This document shows, one piece after another, positions 1 through 9,155 of a stretch of 21,354 nt of DNA. The notes beneath the pieces are model-generated. The model did no database searches. It saw nothing but the letters and a program-made list of their open reading frames with translations, and was not told the DNA's origin. The stretch spans positions 9,433 to 30,786 of the forward strand of contig BFEA01000763.1 in NCBI GenBank assembly GCA_003427395.1, read 5' to 3'. Origin of the DNA: Chara braunii. Taxonomy: Eukaryota > Streptophyta > Charophyceae > Charales > Characeae. A program made the position numbers and the translations under genes. The stretch's first letter is position 1. Each line of letters opens with the position of its first letter.

Positions 1-328
1 TGCCTGCAGAAAGTCTCCTCTACAGACTTTCCACTACTAATTGTCCATTTCAGCTGTAGGTAGCAAACAATTTCCAATCGATTTAGCTTAACGGCACAGA
101 GCCTGACAAGGTTTTCCTCACTACCATTGTATGAAGTCGAAAAGCCTCCCTACATTGGACCAATACTAACTCCAGGGACAGCCCTGAGGTGGATAACAGA
201 GAACATACCTACACCAGAGACTACGGGTACTGAAACTAACACCTACCCCTGCTACCCTGACCAACTACTGCTGGGACTACGGCGGCCCAGCGGCCCTGGC
301 CCGGAGGGTCTGGATCCAGAAAATACTG
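1..328. other. gene-free stretch, probable LINE 3' UTR
   Basis: No convincing coding region. It lies just past the stop of the minus-strand LINE ORF2, so it is probably 3' untranslated LINE sequence. No poly(T) run (a poly(A) tail seen from the plus strand) is present, so either the LINE 3' end lies left of the window or this family ends without a tail. Confidence 0.4.
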
Positions 329-3300
329 TCACTCTCCTACATGGCCCACTGCGGCCCTAAAGCCGAGTGACCTGGTATGGTGATGGCACTCTGAGTAACT
401 CCTAAGCCACACGGAACCGAGTGCCCAGGTAACCGTGAGGCAAACAGGCCATGCTCTCCAAACCTTCCTAAAGTATCCACGTCCGTTACAACAGCCACTG
501 TGTGACCACAGGCCTCTTGACCTGTGAAAACCAACCAGCCGGTTGCCCTGGGCCCACGTTTTCAGGAACCACCATCTTGCCTGACGAGAGCCTCTACCCT
601 GCTTAACCTTCCGCTTCCAATCAGCCCAGATCGCCTGTCTCATACCTTTCTTTATCGCTGCTTTCACTTCCACATCTGAGAGCGGACGACCCTCAAAGCG
701 GGAGCGGTTTCTGTCAGCCCAAATCACCGAGCAGATCACCGCTCTAGCTACCTGCGCCACGTAAGACCAACCCCTCTTCCCGGTACGATCTTCTGGTACA
801 AAGCCCAGCAATACCCATCTCTCATCCCACTCAATATCCTTTCCTCCCATATGGGTCCAGTGACTTGCCCACCACTGCCAAACTCTCTTCGAGGCTGGGC
901 AATCCCACCAGACATGCCTGGTGGACTCGAAAGGCCAGGTGCAGCGAGTACAGCCCAGGCTGACCTCCATGCCCCTGCTAACTAGCCAAACGGACGACGG
1001 AGTCACCAGCAGCGAGAGAAGCCACAAGATACTAGCCTGTTTGGGGCTGGGGAGGTCCAGCAATGAGCTCCATAATTTAGTAAACCTCGCCTCCCGACCC
1101 TGCAGGTCCTCCAACAGAACCGTCCCCCATCTGGCGACTGCCACTGCAGCGGGTGTTCTCTTCCTCTCGCGCGCTCTTTTGTAGGATTCACCCACAGCAT
1201 AAGACGTCAAGTCCATAGAATCCATGTTACTGCTTTTCCATTGCCACGCGGTGGGATCTATCATCAATACCCTGAGAGGTACCCTCCCCACCCATCGAAA
1301 ATGAGGTTGCTCTCCACTTGCATCCAGGCCCTCCACCACTCTGATCTGTGGGGGGTTCACCGAGCTTACCACTACCTCCTCTCCTAGTAAGCGTAGTTCT
1401 GAGGAGGGACGTCCCTCTGCCTCCCAAACCTGGACCTTCCTGAACCCGCTTTGTGTCATGTCTTGGACTTTCCACACTGTGCCAGTGGATGTGCGGGTGG
1501 GCTGCAAGTACCACGTACCCACCGGGTCAATCCCTTCTGGACCCAGAAGCTGGCGCCAGTGTATTGGGATCGCTGCCAGGAGACTCTTCCAATTCTTTTC
1601 TACCCTCCATAGATTCTGCAACTGAGATTTAACTTCTTCAAAGGGGCGCCAGGATCCCAGAATAACTGACCACAAATCCTGAATACGGCTAATACCTCTG
1701 CGAATCCAGGCCAGCCCAAAGGCTGAGGGTTCCCTAGCAGCCGAAAACGGTTTGCCTTGTCCATCCAAGATAAATGGATTCTCAAAGAGGGGTTTGAAGG
1801 AGTACCTCCTCTTTTGTCTGCGGCTCTTTGCGAGGGTCTGGTGGGTGGTCTTTCCAAGCCTTGCGAACCGCCTCCCAGAATTCCGACTTCAATCTCCTGT
1901 TCATGAAGAACTGCATGAAAAAACAGACCCACACGTCCTCTGGCCTCAAGAGCCTCCACTCGCTCATCAGGATACGCTCGGCCAACAGTATCCAGTCCTT
2001 CCTCAAATCTGCCATAGCTATGCGGGAGATCCACTTCCTCAACTGAGCCATGTTCTTCCTGTGAGGGTCAATCAGACCGAGCCCTCCTTCGTCCCTGTCG
2101 AAGGTGATCAACTCCCATGCAACTTTGACCATGAACCCGCCGTCAATCCCTGCTCTGGGTTTCCACAGGAATCTGGCTACCAGCCTGCGTATCCATGTCA
2201 AAAATGCAGCGCATCGAAGGGGTGTTTTAATTCCACCACCGGGTGAAAAGAGCTGCTAGGTAGGAACTTCCTGAATGTTTCTTTAGTGAGGCGGTCTTGA
2301 ACCATAATACTTTTGATGCTCAGGAGCTCCTCCCACTCCGCCTGCCTGGTCGCCTGTAGGCTCTCCCATTCTGCAAGCCTCCGCTCCCTCTCCGCCGCCC
2401 AGAACCGCTCCGAGATCGGGTGGGCTTCCATCCTTCTTTCAGCCTCCTCCACTCCTCTCCTACACCTGTCCTCTTCCACATTTCTTCCCTTCGCCAGGAT
2501 CCTTGAACAGACGTTCATCATACCAGAGATGATCGCCAGACCCCCATCTAGCCATTCCGCCGTGGACGGAAAGAACTGTCGGGCTGCGTCCCACGACACC
2601 ATTTGCTCCTCTACCCAACATTTAATTCCGGGGTCCTTAAGGTTTAGGGAATTCAGCTTGAAGTAGCCTCTGTGAGGACCATCTCCGCCAGCACTGACCG
2701 ATGATCAGACATTGGGTGCAGTTTGGGGCCAATCGCAGTAAAGCCCTGTGCCAACCCCCCTGTAACCAGGAAATAATCCAGCCGCCCACAGGTCACATCC
2801 CCCCTCTCCCGACTAATAATGGAGAACCAAGTGTAGCCAGAGGCAGCCGGGTTCAATGAGCGGAAGGGGCCCGATAGTCCAAGGTCCTGGATGAGATCCA
2901 TCAAAGCTAGTGCATCCCTCCTGCCCGCCGTGCGAGTCCCATCTGTCAAAGCCTCGTCCAGCGATACATTCCAGTCCCCGACCATGATTAAATGCTCCGA
3001 GTGAGGAATGACCGGCAGCAGCGTCCTGAAGAATGCAGCTCTGGTGCTAGGGTCGGCAGGCACGTATACCGTCATCAGCACCCATTCTGTGAGATCAGAC
3101 TGCAGCTTAAACCAGGCCCAGCGACCCCACAGGTCCGCCTCCGAGTCTACCACCTGCGACTGCAACGAACGATGTAGAAGGATGCCTACCCCGCCCCTCG
3201 ATTCCTGCGCCGGAGACCACACCTGTGGGCCATCCCACCAGCCCGCAATGGCTCTCAGTTTGTCCTCACTCAATTTTGTCTCCTGTATGCACAAGACCTC

Positions 3301-3405
3301 GACTTGCTTGCGGAAAACCCAGGACTTAATTCTGCTCTTCTTCCTCCTTCCTGAGGAGTCGCCCAGGCCCCTAACATTCCACGTAGCCATCTTCAGCTTA
3401 ACCAT
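329..3405 (-). pseudogene. LINE ORF2: APE endonuclease and zf-RVT region, catalytic RT deleted
   Basis: The endonuclease starts at 3405 (MVKLKMATWNVRGLG). It shows the APE-family residues N10, E42 (CIQETKL), Y114 (TVYVP), D144/N146 (VGDWN), D210 (RLDYF) and D234-H235 (MSDHRS). Its frame ends at 2653, but the protein continues in another frame (YFKLNSLNLKDPGIKCWVEE), so a 1-nt loss sits near 2665-2680. The linker runs to VVELKHPFDA at about 2215. The next recognisable block is AAFLTWIRRLVARFLWKP, which normally follows the RT domain. The RT core with its xDD motif is missing. Another frame change at about 1795-1815 leads into the last frame (1768-329), where the zf-RVT finger C-x2-C-x8-H-x4-C (CTRCTWPFESTRHVWWDC) lies at 952-899. 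The final 60-odd codons are uncertain: a second frame open at 534-337 could be the true C-terminus. No RNase H domain is seen. Confidence 0.85.
3398..3405 (-). promoter_or_regulatory. ORF1/ORF2 overlap ATGGTTAA (possible stop-restart site)
   Basis: On the minus strand the ORF2 start ATG (3405-3403) lies 2 nt before the ORF1 stop TAA (3400-3398), giving ATGGTTAA with the two frames offset. Some LINEs translate ORF2 by termination and re-initiation at such overlaps. Here that mechanism is inferred from the geometry only. Confidence 0.5.
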
Positions 3406-5943
3406 GGCGCATATTTGCCTCCGCTTCTGATTGGACGCGGGATGAATCCAAGTCTGCTTCTGACACCCACCTTCTGCGTTCCACCGGAGGGGTACGAGCC
3501 AACGAACTGTGTCTTGACGATCTCCCAGACTGTGAAGACTGTGATTTTGAGGGCCACTGTGCTGCTAGAGCGTCAAACAAAAATTTGGAGTGGAGATTGA
3601 GTTCTGATGGTAGATTCTGATTGAGATCCAGGAGTAACAAAGCCGAGATCCCATCCGTTACAGAGATGGTTTCTAATTCTTGTCTATTTCTCTCCCTCAC
3701 TCCATCGAGCTGGAACCAGCGAACTCCGGTAGCTGCCAGGGCATCCGCTGTTTGTAAGTCAATTCTTGCGTCAAGGAACGGAAAATAAAATTTAATTGAA
3801 CTCCCCTCAACTGGAACCACGATATTGATCATGAGGGATTTGGGGATTATCCTTACCGGGAAGGATTCCCCAAACAACGACTTCGTGAGAGCGATGATCT
3901 CCATCGGGGTTGGCGATTTGACCGTGTCTGCTATGGGGAGGAAAGGGCGGCCATCGGTGTGCGAACGGCCAAGGAAGACCGCCCCTTCCCTGGTAATCGC
4001 GCATAGAATCGGGATTACCTTCCTAATCAGCCCATCTCGTTGATCACCCCTAATTGTACCCCCCCTTGTTCCCCGACTCTGCCTACATGTTAAGGCCTTC
4101 CTGCTCCCCCTCGCACCGGCTGAACTACCCGTGGAGGATTCTGACCCTTCCGCCTGCAAATCACCTCCCCGCGAGTCTGGCAGCTCGTCGCCCATCAGGT
4201 CGCTCCCCATTTGTACCTTCGATTCCGATGGGGCTGGTGTAGCAGTCGGGGAACAATCTTCCTGAGGAAACCGATCCCTCCTTGAGTGCGGCCCCTGATC
4301 ATAGCGGCCCTGCGCATTGTCGAAACCCGTGTCCCGATCTCGCTCTGCCCCTTGTGAGAAATCCTGTCTCTGAACAAAACGGAGTCTAGAATAGCCTTGC
4401 CTATTGGAAGAAGGCTCACACCTGGATGGCTCGCTTGGCGGTGGGCGCTGCGCACCACCTCCTTCTGCAGTGAACTGGGGCGCAACGTACTCATCATATC
4501 CCTGTGACTGATACGGAGGCAGCGGGGGAAGGCCATACCTCGGTGGAGGGGCATAAGGATCCTTGTGTCCTGGTGGAAAAGGTCGGGGTTGGAGTGATGT
4601 GCGGGTTGAAAACAGTAATTAACGTCCTGATGCCCCTGTACGAGGTTAGGTGCATCATGCCACTGTCGAGGGTGGGGGGCTGCATAGACAGATGCTGGCC
4701 ATTCCCCCGGATTTGTCCAGCCCGGCATTAGTGTGCGATCAGGAGGAGGTGGAGGGGGAGGATGGGCGGCTTGGAAGGAATAGGATTGGTTACCGGGAGC
4801 GGGGGAGAATGTGGGATTCGCCATTATGTGGGGGTATTGGGCAAGCACACTCTGATCTCGTGCCTGCGCCGTGTTCGATAGCCTTTCGTCCTGCTGAGCT
4901 GACGTGGCGAAGCCCTGAGAAGGGCGGACTGCGTCTCTAGTGCCGATCGCTCCCCGTCCGTGAGAAGCCTGGGATGTCTGCGGAGCCGCGATAGGTCTGT
5001 CTGCCCCATTCGCAGAATTGGCTGCCCTTCTCGGCTCCGACATGGCTGGGGCACGTTGCTGAGCTGGGTTTGGAGTACCCTGCCACCTAGGCCCTCTGTC
5101 ATACCCCTGACGAGGACAATTCTCTTCGGTGTGAAAATACCAACGGCACTTCCTACACCAATCGGAATAGGGGGTGGCCACCTCCACTTTCCACCATTCA
5201 CCCTTCGGAGATTCGATAATCAGGGTGTCTTCTACCTTGAATCGGGCCTGAGGATCCATGTCGATCTTCACATTCATTAGTTTAGGCCGCGATCTGTCAG
5301 CTTCCGGCGCATGCATCTGCTTAAGGCCCCCGATCAAGCCTTCCGCCGCGCTCCGTAAGTAATACATCGCATCTAACGGCACCCTGAGAGCTACAATCCA
5401 AAAATTTGTCTCCGCATCTCTCAGGCGAATCTCCTTGAGTTCTGGTTTGGTCATCCATGGCTTAAAGGCCACTGGATAGTCCTTCCCCGCCAAGCTTAGT
5501 CTTGTCGATCCCTTCTGCACGAGCCAAGTGGCCACTTCCGAAGCCCTCGCCACGTAGGAGACGACATTCGGACCTTCAAACTTGATGCGCCCTCTTCTGA
5601 CATCCGCATTAAACAGCCTCCTAGCAAGCCACCCGTCTTCGAAGGTTCAAATCAGATCCTCTTTTACACCTCGTGTCGGGTTCCGTGCCTCATCCTGGAA
5701 GATGAAGATCACCGTCCTCTCCTTCAGCCATTTCTCCTTAATGGCATCGAGAGACTCGTTCACCCTGAACCTCCTACCCCTTTCATCCTCGACCACCTCA
5801 CCCATGTTGGGTTCTACCGGGAACACGCCTTCATCATAGCACTGTCCGATGGAGTGTCTAACTCTGTCCTCCATAACCCAGAAATCGGGTGGCGGTGGCG
5901 ACCTTCCACCTCCCCTCCCCGCCTCGTCCTCCACCTCTGCCAT
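3398..5943 (-). pseudogene. LINE ORF1, gag-like RNA-binding protein with CCHC zinc knuckle (broken)
   Basis: The ATG at 5943-5941 opens MAEVEDEAGRGG and reads 98 codons to a TGA at 5649-5647. The same frame then continues through TFEDGWLARRLFNADV into 5553, so this is a single nonsense codon in one frame. A CCHC knuckle, C-x2-C-x4-H-x4-C (WCRKCRWYFHTEENC), lies at about 5157-5116. It is followed by a long Pro/Gln/His-rich linker. At about 4570-4600 the natural frame moves by a 1-nt loss: FPPGHKDPYAPPPRYG continues the Pro-rich linker in the second frame. That frame then runs as one piece to the stop at 3400-3398, about 400 codons later. The C-terminal part (ITREGAVFLGRSHTDGRPFL onward) is a folded-looking domain I do not recognise. 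In LINEs this protein coats the RNA. It overlaps ORF2 by 8 nt. Confidence 0.8.
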
Positions 5944-6455
5944 AGCTGACGTATCCTTCCTCCCTAGTAAGTTCCGAGCAGAAACCGTCAGAACTCAGTT
6001 GAATTGGATTAGTTAACCGATCTCAAAAGTGCATTACCATTCGTAGTAAACCATCCGTGCAACCAACAGACTGCAGGTGTGTATGGGCTACTTCACGGCA
6101 TAGGTGATCCCCGCAAGCGGCACCCACGACGCGTGGGTGAGACCATGCCCTCATGCGCCGTCAGCGATGGTGGAGAGAACGAGGAAGTAGCAGCACGGCA
6201 AGCCTAGGAAATTCCTTCCGCGCGAATCTCGGCCGCCGGCTGACACCGGAGCGGAACGGAGCGCTTGAGCGCTAATCCGTCCTTTCGCGGCGTCCCATCA
6301 GAGTCGAACGAGTTTCTGTTTCTAGCTAGGCTCTTGGGTGTGTGCCCTAAAATCTAAAATTTCCCAATTTGCATGTATGTCCCTGAACCCACCACCAACG
6401 TGTCTATTTTTGAATGGCACTAGTTTCCGGCCGGACCCGATACACCGCTTCCATC

Positions 6456-6457
<2 letters not shown>
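5944..6457. other. gene-free stretch, probable LINE 5' UTR then unassigned DNA
   Basis: No supported gene. The GC-rich part to about 6330 borders the LINE ORF1 start and is likely its 5' leader, which in LINEs usually holds an internal promoter. No defined 5' boundary or target-site duplication was found. From about 6340 the base composition becomes more AT-rich, which may mark the junction with host DNA. Confidence 0.35.

Positions 6458-6486
<29 letters not shown>
6458..6486 (-). repeat. T29 tract (A29 on the minus strand)
   Basis: An uninterrupted run of 29 T on the plus strand. Read on the minus strand it is an A29 run beginning 508 bp past the P2 stop codon, in the orientation of a retroposed poly(A) tail. 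A simple homopolymer is the alternative. Confidence 0.9.
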
Positions 6487-6825
6487 GAACTCAAATCATC
6501 ACACCTCATTCAGGATGTTTTCTCAAAAACAAGGAGAAACGGAGCCCTCTGTTACTACATGCATAGCACAAAATATTAATCCCACGCCTCCTGTCCACAG
6601 GAGGCAGACCGGTGTTTGTCTCTACCCGTTATCGAGGCCTCTCGATCTAACATGCTTCCTCTCTCCTCTGTACTATGCCCTCGAGTTTTCAGCCCGCCGG
6701 AGACGACGATAACCAAAGACTGATTCAACACAGCTGGAAGCTCGGCCCTAATTGCAGATTCTGTCCCCTCGTACGATTCTACTAAAATTAGGTATCCTCA
6801 TCCTTACATAGGAGGCAGGCAAAGT

Positions 6826-6890
6826 TGTGCAGGTAAAGACCGCATCATCTGTACCTGCACAACTGTGCAGGTAAAGACCGCATCATCTGT
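6826..6890. repeat. 27-bp direct repeat, two perfect copies
   Basis: Copies at 6826-6852 and 6864-6890 (TGTGCAGGTAAAGACCGCAT...) are 38 bp apart and identical. The spacer CCTGCACAA is itself complementary to CTGTGCAGG at the start of copy 2, so a short hairpin can form. A related TTGTGCAGG lies at about 6952. All are in the P2 3' region. Confidence 0.9.
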
Positions 6891-6994
6891 GCCTTCAACA
6901 ATTCTTCGACTCTTTCTCAGGAAGGACAGTTCTATTAATTAGCAGACACAGTTGTGCAGGCTTCAGAAAATGGAAGTAAGAAAACCCTTCCACC

Positions 6995-7345
6995 TTAGTC
7001 GAAGAGACTGAAGCCCATATCCTCATCCTCTTCCTCCTCTTCTGCTTCCTTCTCTGGTTCCTTCTCCGGCTCCGCAGCGGCAACGCCGCTAGCTGCGTCA
7101 CCTCCACCACCGCCGCCAGCACTCACGGCAACTGCGCCGCCACCAGACGGGACCGAGGAGAATTTTTCCCTTCCTGCGGCGATCAATTCATTGACATCCT
7201 TGCCCTCTACCTCCTTCATCAACTTATCCAACCTCTTGTGATCAACATCCGCACTCACTGATTCCAGGATGTCAGCGATGTCATCCGCCGTAGGGTGGGC
7301 CTTGCCGCCGAGAACGGCCAGCAAATATGCTGCGACGTACTTCAT
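6995..7345 (-). CDS. RPP2: 60S acidic ribosomal protein P2
   Basis: A 116-aa protein, the usual P2 length. It opens MKYVAAYLLAVLGGK, the hallmark P2 N-terminus, and has the dimerisation helices (DDIADILESVSADVD, LMKEVEGKDVNELIAAGREK) at residues 18-67. A flexible Gly/Ala hinge follows, then an acidic EEEEEDEDMGFSLFD end. P2 pairs with P1 on P0 to form the lateral stalk of the large ribosomal subunit; the C-terminal tail recruits elongation-factor GTPases. The start at 7345 (context CGAAAATGAAG) is chosen because P2 proteins begin with MKYVAAYL; the frame is open for 23 more codons upstream, but that part looks like 5' UTR. The whole coding region is one exon without lesions. Whether it is the parental gene or a retrocopy is open (see findings). 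Confidence 0.96.
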   Translation of the reverse strand: MKYVAAYLLAVLGGKAHPTADDIADILESVSADVDHKRLDKLMKEVEGKDVNELIAAGREKFSSVPSGGGAVAVSAGGGGGGDAASGVAAAEPEKEPEKEAEEEEEDEDMGFSLFD

Positions 7346-7809
7346 TTTCGAGAGAGGGAAGTTGGACGATGAGTACAGGCCACAACGTTCTATTCCTCCA
7401 CTACTTTCCCGCACTGGCTATGGCTGGCTTGCGCTCAGGCGATCACCCGTGACCGCCTTCAAAAGAGCTTTTTTTGCTTTCTTTTTGTCGTTTTGCTTTC
7501 GTGGCGCGACGCAAGTCGCTGCCATAGCTTTCGTCCGTAACGGCATCCTCACACGAGGATCTCGCTTACTTACTTTTGAGTGTAACTCCCGCCAGATACA
7601 TCCACATTCGGCCGTAATATGGTCAGATACATTGAAGATGTGCTCGTTATCTTATGCCACTTTTGCTTTTTCTTTTCTTTTTTTTTTTCCCAACATGGCT
7701 CCATTCTATTCGTGGGGAGCAGCGCTTGCTGGGAACCGGGCCCAGCGTCCCTTATAAGAACAGAAAGTGGTAACTTGGCCCCGGGGCCCCCACAGTCTGC
7801 CCGGGCCGA
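7346..7809. other. P2 upstream region, no gene
   Basis: This should hold the P2 5' UTR and promoter (minus strand). A TTATAAG stretch at about 7750 lies roughly 400 bp before the P2 ATG and could be a TATA element only if the leader is long or contains an intron. A pyrimidine tract on the plus strand (about 7655-7690) is low complexity. I see no gene on either strand. Confidence 0.4.
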
Positions 7810-7963
7810 GGTCCCACTACCAAAGAGGATCGGATCGAATGCCTGAATCTGGATGTGTTTTATGCAGAGATTCAGAAAAGCAGTTCAATCTCGATTTCCT
7901 GCACCTCTCCACAAACACGTCCAGATTCAGGCGTTCTATCCGATCCTCTTTGCTAGTGGGACC
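7810..7963. repeat. 51-bp inverted repeat (hairpin, pre-miRNA-like size)
   Basis: Arms 7810-7860 and 7913-7963 pair at 47 of 51 positions with no gap, and on the plus strand two of the four mismatches would be G-U pairs. The loop is 52 nt (7861-7912). It may be a small foldback transposon or a young hairpin RNA locus. No promoter or flanking duplication was identified. Confidence 0.9.
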
Positions 7964-8030
7964 ACCCCCCCCGGGGTAACTGAAGAACACAAGCAGTGGA
8001 GTGGCAAGAGTACTCCAGGTTCACTCTATT

Positions 8031-8074
8031 AAAATTCCTGATTTATTTATTTATTTATTTTAATCAGGAATTTT
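8031..8074. repeat. 13-bp perfect inverted repeat around a TATT tract
   Basis: AAAATTCCTGATT (8031-8043) and AATCAGGAATTTT (8062-8074) flank an 18-nt loop made of TATT repeats. It resembles an AT-rich hairpin; no function can be read from it. Confidence 0.85.
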
Positions 8075-8100
8075 TTTATTTTTTTTTCCCCTCTCGATGG

Positions 8101-8143
<43 letters not shown>
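8101..8143 (+). repeat. A43 tract
   Basis: An uninterrupted run of 43 A that abuts the left arm of the next inverted repeat. It could be the poly(A) tail of a plus-strand retroposon ending at 8143, or an expanded homopolymer. Confidence 0.95.
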
Positions 8144-8147
<4 letters not shown>

Positions 8148-8441
8148 TTCGAACTGGCCCGGTGCCCAAGGCTTACATCAACATAGCAGAGAATAAGATG
8201 AAAATAGCAGAGGGATACTGGCCTCGGGTGCACTCCCCATCCCGACCCATCTCTTCGAGTTTTTACGGCATTTAGGTAGTATTAGGAATTATTTTGTTGG
8301 GAAGTGTTTTTGTTTTCTGGTTTGCTACAGAAGGATGGCTCAGGGTGGGGAGTGCACCCGAGGCCAGTAGCCCTCTGCTATTTTCATCTTATTCTCTGCT
8401 ATGTTAATGTAAGCCTTGGGCACCCGGACCGTTCGAAATGA
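8144..8441. mobile_element. foldback (MITE-like) element with 108-bp arms
   Basis: Arms 8144-8251 and 8334-8441 match at 100 of 108 positions without gaps, around an 82-nt loop. The outer ends begin TCATTTCGAAC and end GTTCGAAATGA. There is no coding capacity. Such structures are typical of foldback MITEs and, when transcribed, give long double-stranded RNA. A clear target-site duplication is not seen because the left flank is a poly(A) tract. Confidence 0.85.
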
Positions 8442-8458
8442 AATTTCATCCAGCGGCC

Positions 8459-8513
8459 TAGCTCAGTTGGTAAGGCTCGCAAGTGGCATTCAGGAGGTCA
8501 TGGGTTCAATCCC
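8459..8513 (+). promoter_or_regulatory. internal RNA polymerase III promoter (A and B boxes) of the SINE
   Basis: The A box is at 8459-8470 and the B box at 8503-8513, with the spacing expected for a tRNA-type promoter. Both match the consensus closely, so the head could still bind TFIIIC. Confidence 0.7.
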
Positions 8514-8667
8514 CATGGGCCTCATGCCTTCCTGGGCTTACTTGGCACCCGCTACCCAAGAGATAGACCACTGGATCCCCCGATTGGCATCAAGCAGAGT
8601 CTGCTATGTTCGTAGGGGAGGGGCCTGAGGGGAGGCACGGGGGATTGGTCCGCTTTATCCCTGGTGC

Positions 8668-8749
8668 TACCGGCCGTCCCCTGGCCGGTATCCTGCAGGC
8701 TCGAGGGGCCGTAAAAACACGGCTCTGGTATGCTACGGGTTTCCCCGTA
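8668..8749 (+). other. two perfect hairpins in the SINE body
   Basis: Hairpin 1: TACCGGCC (8668-8675) pairs with GGCCGGTA (8683-8690) over a 7-nt loop. Hairpin 2: TACGGG (8734-8739) pairs with CCCGTA (8744-8749) over a TTTC loop. Perfect stems suggest structure in the SINE RNA. Confidence 0.75.
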
Positions 8750-8790
8750 TGCCTACAGGTAGGAGTAGTGGTAGGTAGGTAGTGTGAGGA

Positions 8791-9155
8791 AAAATTGAGA
8801 GAAGAGTATACACTGCTCTATATATGGAGGGCGTTATGATCACTGTTCCAGAAAAAAGTGGCAGTTACTTCGTTCACTGTTGTTGCAACCACCACCTTCA
8901 GATCATTTGTGATCTGATGGCTGAAAAGCACTCTGAAGTGATTTCTTGTGGGAGGTCTCTGTTTGGTTGGTTTTTTCCCCCCCTGCCTTTCTTCTGTTTT
9001 CTCAGTCCAGAAATTCGTAATGAAGCTGTCAGGCCGCTGCCACTCAGTGTCACACTGCATCGCCCACACTCCTATCCGACTGCTAGTGGGACCATGCTCC
9101 TGGATTCGAACTTGAGTCTGCATTTCAACAGTTCAAGTTCATTGGTGTTCCAGCT
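8791..9155. other. gene-free stretch with a 7-bp hairpin
   Basis: No supported gene. CAGATCA (8899-8905) and TGATCTG (8910-8916) form a perfect stem over TTTG. The segment 9072-9094 resembles the right arm of the hairpin at 7913-7963 (CTATCCGA, then TGCTAGTGGGACCA). Confidence 0.5.

Larger units (their letters stand above)
329..5943 (-). mobile_element. degenerate non-LTR retrotransposon (LINE, L1-like with APE endonuclease)
   Basis: Read on the minus strand, the order is ORF1 (gag-like, CCHC knuckle), then APE endonuclease, then a post-reverse-transcriptase region, then a zf-RVT finger. This is the standard layout of plant L1-type LINEs. Such elements copy themselves by nicking the target with the endonuclease and reverse transcribing their RNA at the nick. 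This copy cannot do so: ORF1 carries a stop and a frameshift, and ORF2 has two frameshifts and lacks the whole catalytic RT domain. The 5' UTR probably continues to about 6330 and the 3' UTR to or beyond the left edge. No target-site duplication could be identified. Confidence 0.9.
8453..8790 (+). mobile_element. tRNA-derived SINE
   Basis: The 71-nt head (8453-8523) has a Pol III A box TAGCTCAGTTGG (8459-8470) and a B box GGTTCAATCCC (8503-8513). The T arm is intact (ATGGG-TTCAATC-CCCAT). The first and last 7 nt pair as an acceptor stem at 5 positions plus one G-U. The D and anticodon arms do not fold properly, so it is not a working tRNA. The body that follows is GC-rich with two hairpins. 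The 3' end is uncertain: it seems to finish in TAGG/TAGT repeats near 8770-8790 rather than in poly(A). Confidence 0.75.

Noticed and set aside
127-360. 77-codon plus-strand frame at the left edge
   Set aside because: It overlaps the end of LINE ORF2 in antisense and shows no recognisable motif.
6458-6486. Poly(A) tail of the minus-strand LINE
   Set aside because: It lies on the 5' side of the LINE, so it cannot be that element's tail.
7346-7414. 23-residue N-terminal extension of P2
   Set aside because: P2 proteins begin with MKYVAAYL; the extension has no similarity to the family and reads as 5' leader.
8453-8523. A functional tRNA gene
   Set aside because: The acceptor and T arms pair, but the D and anticodon arms do not, and a structured SINE body follows directly.
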